Positions 6,736 through 8,281 of a stretch of 8,281 nt of DNA are shown in pieces. Within the stretch, counting starts at the first letter, position 1. Each line of letters starts with the position of its first letter. Below the pieces are notes generated by a model that saw only the letters and a list, made by a program, of their open reading frames with translations, searched no databases and was not told the DNA's origin. The DNA is taken from NCBI GenBank assembly GCA_001825475.1, contig MHWZ01000013.1, forward strand, positions 11,728 through 20,008. The letters run 5' to 3'. The translations under genes were made by a program, and so were the position numbers. This stretch comes from Candidatus Zambryskibacteria bacterium RIFOXYD2_FULL_43_10. Its GTDB lineage: Bacteria; Patescibacteriota; Minisyncoccia; Phycocordibacterales; Zambryskibacteraceae.

Positions 6736-7091
6736 TCCATGTGTTTGCGGCAAGTGTCAGCCGAGGGGTTGGCCTCAAGCCTTCCTGCGTCTATTTCCTC
6801 ATTGCAGACTCGGCAGAAGCCGTAAGCGCCGCGGTTGATTTTCTCCAGAGCGTCTTTAACGTCTCGATAACGGGTTTCCAGAGTGTCTACGATTGCCATA
6901 TTGTCCTCATAGCTCTCCACATTGTCTGCGGCAATATTCTCGTCTGCCTGAGAAATGTCTTTATCGGCCGGGGTAGCTTCCCAGTCCGATAAATTGTCCG
7001 GATTTCTTCTGCCGACTTTCTCCAATTCATTTTCCAAAAGCGTTTCTTCCGCCTCCAATTTCTTCTTAAAGTATTTGTAATCTATGGTCAT
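6732..7091 (-). CDS. DksA/TraR-like zinc-finger protein
   Basis: This 119-residue acidic protein has a helical, probably coiled-coil N-terminal part (about 5-30 and 60-86) and a C-terminal zinc finger of DksA/TraR type. The finger ligands are C93, C96, C114 and H117, spaced C-x2-C-x17-C-x2-H. This matches the family spacing, with His in place of the last Cys. Typical flanking residues are present: YGFC (90-93), I100, RLEANP (104-109). DksA binds the RNA polymerase secondary channel and works with ppGpp; short relatives are less understood, so only a transcription-related role is inferred. The tip motif DxxDxA of true DksA is not clearly present; DENIAAD (50-56) is the nearest. The gene is coupled to comM by ATGA. 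It follows the single-TM gene by 24 nt, with AGGG only 1 nt before ATG and TAAAAT (7103-7098) 6 nt before it, so it may have its own leaderless transcript. Confidence 0.87.
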   Translation of the reverse strand: MTIDYKYFKKKLEAEETLLENELEKVGRRNPDNLSDWEATPADKDISQADENIAADNVESYEDNMAIVDTLETRYRDVKDALEKINRGAYGFCRVCNEEIDAGRLEANPSADTCRKHME

Positions 7092-7097
7092 GCCCTA

Positions 7098-7103
7098 ATT
7101 TTA
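7098..7103 (-). promoter_or_regulatory. Candidate -10 box of the zinc-finger/comM pair
   Basis: Minus-strand TAAAAT matches TATAAT at five of six bases and leaves 6 nt to the ATG at 7091, so transcription could begin on the start codon. No clear -35 is seen. It would give the zinc-finger and comM genes a promoter of their own inside the longer run. Confidence 0.3.
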
Positions 7104-7115
7104 TCAGAGCGAAGA

Positions 7116-7970
7116 CTAGCGGGGAAGCTTCTCCTGAATTAATCGGTCAACGAGTATTCTTAATGTATCGATATTATCTGTAATAATAAGCTTATTGTTG
7201 TCGAAGAATGAATAAAGAAGAACGGTTTGATCATTGAACATAAGTATCCGAATATCTTTATTTTTATCTACAATGTCTGTGAAGACAGAATCTATCGGCA
7301 AGTTTCTTAAAAGTTCCGATGTGGCAAATAACGGACCGATATCTTGGCTTAAGGTTTTTTCCCACGCGAGCATCCCGGCGAAAGCGTTTTCAAAAGAAGA
7401 CAGTTTGATTATCAGAAAGGTGCTTTTTTCAAGGGCGCCGAACATGAAGGGCGGGTCGAATGCTCTCACGAGATTGCCGGGTGCGTGAACCTCAAGCCTT
7501 TCCAGAAATTCGCTTATTGGGAAAAGATAAGATGGTTTGCTTGTCCCTTCTTTCGTGAAAACAAAATGTCTGAGCTCCTTGGACGCCCCATCCATGACAG
7601 CGCCAGAAAGAATATCAATCAGAGCTTCCCGAGAAGTAGCTGTGAGATTGAGATTAATTTCGGCATCAACAGGTATGAATCTATTTGCAGATGCTGTCGT
7701 AACCGGAGTTGCCCCGCCTTTTATAAATGCATTGTAGGCGTGCCACACTCCGACCGCGCCCAGGGTAAAAAGCAACAGGCTTCCTACGAGGAGAAAGAAC
7801 GATTCGCTTTTATTTTTGTAATTCTCGGAGGAAGTATCATGAAGGGGGTTCTTTTTTAAATGTTCTGCCCGCTGAATAGAAACAAGTGACCCACGTTCTC
7901 TTTGGAGAACTTCGGCCACATCCCCTTGAAAGGTGCGGATTTGTTTTAAAGGAGTTTCTTCGGGTTCCAT
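7116..7970 (-). CDS. Single-pass membrane protein of unknown function
   Basis: I do not recognise a named family. From ATG 7970 the protein has 284 residues: a charged cytoplasmic N-terminus (1-57), one strong transmembrane segment (about 58-80, FFLLVGSLLLFTLGAVGVW), then a long outer domain of about 200 residues. No cysteine lies in the outer domain and no catalytic motif is apparent. The N-terminal stretch TPLKQIRTFQGDVAEVLQR (6-24), followed by GSLVSIQRAE, looks conserved-type to me and may be a cytoplasmic docking segment. The outer domain alternates hydrophobic and polar residues (FLIIKLSSF, IRILMFNDQTVLLYSFFDNN), suggesting a mixed alpha/beta fold. The in-frame GTG at 7973 is an alternative start. 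TAGAAT (7982-7977) stands 6 nt before ATG 7970 with no Shine-Dalgarno, again a leaderless-type start. It lies between the NYN gene and the zinc-finger gene on one strand. A role at the envelope is all that can be inferred. Confidence 0.8.
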   Translation of the reverse strand: MEPEETPLKQIRTFQGDVAEVLQRERGSLVSIQRAEHLKKNPLHDTSSENYKNKSESFFLLVGSLLLFTLGAVGVWHAYNAFIKGGATPVTTASANRFIPVDAEINLNLTATSREALIDILSGAVMDGASKELRHFVFTKEGTSKPSYLFPISEFLERLEVHAPGNLVRAFDPPFMFGALEKSTFLIIKLSSFENAFAGMLAWEKTLSQDIGPLFATSELLRNLPIDSVFTDIVDKNKDIRILMFNDQTVLLYSFFDNNKLIITDNIDTLRILVDRLIQEKLPR

Positions 7971-7976
7971 CACTCT

Positions 7977-7982
7977 ATTCTA
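7977..7982 (-). promoter_or_regulatory. Candidate -10 box of the single-TM protein gene
   Basis: Minus-strand TAGAAT (five of six to TATAAT) lies 6 nt before ATG 7970. A weak TTCGAC at 8007-8002 would need a 19-bp spacer, so the -35 is doubtful. A leaderless transcript is the natural reading if the promoter is real. Confidence 0.3.
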
Positions 7983-7983
7983 A

Positions 7984-7998
7984 CTCACTTGTAGTGAG
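7984..7998 (-). other. Small perfect hairpin between the NYN gene and the single-TM gene
   Basis: CTCACT (7984-7989) and AGTGAG (7993-7998) pair perfectly around a three-base loop. It starts 9 nt after the NYN stop in the direction of transcription. No run of T follows, so it is not a standard intrinsic terminator. It could mark the 3' end of the NYN transcript or be a protein or RNase site, or it could be chance. Confidence 0.3.
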
Positions 7999-8007
7999 CC
8001 CGTCGAA

Positions 8008-8281
8008 CTATCTGGAGCTTCCTTCGCGAGTTTTTACACTGTTAGCACCAAGAAGATATTTCTTGGGGTTCTGGTCAAGGTCGAGAAAATCATCAGCGGC
8101 TTCTATCAGGCGTGCCGAAGCCGATTTGCCAAAGGCTACTACCTCCACCTGACAGCCATGCGTATTTTGCAAATATTTCACCAAGGGCACATAGTCGCCG
8201 TCGCCGGAAAGCAGAATAATGCTGTCCAGTTTGGGCGCCATAATGACGGCGTCAATGGCAAGTCCGACGTCCCAGTCTGCC
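8008..8281 (-). CDS. NYN/LabA-type (DUF88) PIN-like nuclease domain protein, C-terminal part, cut by window edge
   Basis: The frame is open from the window edge to the TAG at 8008-8010, giving 91 residues of the C-terminal half. It shows the family's central pattern: DWDVGLAIDAVIMAPKLD (2-19), then ILLSGDGDYVPLV (23-35), then a GCQVEVVAFG strand (43-52) and SARLIEAADDFLDLD (55-69). Acidic residues D2, D4, D10, D28 and D30 are the type that bind metal in NYN domains, which resemble PIN nucleases and likely cut RNA. The C-terminal tail after 69 is short. The ATG at 8241 is internal, since the family match continues upstream of it to the edge. The N-terminal first aspartate motif is outside the window. 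RNA cleavage is inferred from the fold; the target is unknown. Confidence 0.9.
   Translation of the reverse strand, partial: ADWDVGLAIDAVIMAPKLDSIILLSGDGDYVPLVKYLQNTHGCQVEVVAFGKSASARLIEAADDFLDLDQNPKKYLLGANSVKTREGSSR

Noticed and set aside
6736..6753. TTG start for ComM, six codons upstream
   Set aside because: ATG at 6735 forms a classic ATGA overlap with the upstream gene and gives the usual family N-terminus.
6633..6992. Plus-strand open frame across the comM/zinc-finger junction
   Set aside because: It is antisense to two convincing genes joined by an ATGA overlap and has no ribosome site or family features.
7117..7130. Near-palindrome around AAGCTT at the end of the single-TM gene, considered as a terminator
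   Set aside because: It is within the last codons, has a mismatch and almost no loop, and is not followed by a T-run.
7485..7859. Plus-strand open frame opposite the single-TM protein
   Set aside because: The minus-strand product has a clear membrane segment and continuous frame; the plus-strand peptide looks random.
1..8281. Search for CRISPR arrays, tRNA or rRNA genes, insertion sequences, toxin-antitoxin pairs and phage defence genes
   Set aside because: No spaced direct repeats, cloverleaf-like segments, transposase motifs or terminal inverted repeats were seen; the NYN protein alone is not evidence of a toxin system.

Overview
The window looks like chromosome of a Patescibacteria/CPR bacterium, probably Parcubacteria-like. 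This is an inference from gene content and style: a LysM-M23 peptidase with the H-x5-D zinc motif, a YifB/ComM ATPase directly after a small DksA-like zinc-finger gene, a single-TM conserved-type protein of no recognised family, an NYN/LabA protein, very tight gene packing, and several starts with a -10-like box 6-7 nt upstream and no Shine-Dalgarno. No rRNA, tRNA, CRISPR array, transposase or phage gene was found, and no gene-free stretch exceeds 300 bases.

Layout. Positions 1-1007 (minus) hold the N-terminal part of a UvrD/PcrA-type helicase, cut by the window edge. A short divergent promoter region (about 1008-1086) separates it from a plus-strand secreted LysM-LysM-M23 endopeptidase (to 2067), whose natural start appears to be off by one base. 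Positions 2064-5202 form an AT-rich block. Its minus-strand operon encodes a GT2 glycosyltransferase, a GT9-like glycosyltransferase and a PAP2_C/sphingomyelin-synthase-like membrane enzyme. A divergent DedA-family membrane protein follows on the plus strand. The block's outer stop codons overlap or abut the stop codons of the flanking genes. From 5203 to 8281, everything is on the minus strand and more GC-rich. In transcription order this is an NYN-domain protein (partial), a single-TM protein of unknown function, a DksA/TraR-like zinc-finger protein, and ComM/YifB, the last two joined by an ATGA overlap.

How they may work together. The AT-rich block reads as a small cell-surface lipid/glycan module: two glycosyltransferases, a lipid-headgroup phosphotransferase or phosphatase-like enzyme, and a DedA lipid transporter. 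It sits next to a cell-wall hydrolase and appears inserted or exchanged between housekeeping genes. The flanking genes concern DNA metabolism and transformation (UvrD, ComM) and regulation (zinc finger, NYN). No wholly new system can be claimed. The most unusual points are the SMS-like enzyme paired with glycosyltransferases, the GT9 with changed signature residues, the hairpin and frame problem at the peptidase start, and the recurring leaderless-type starts.
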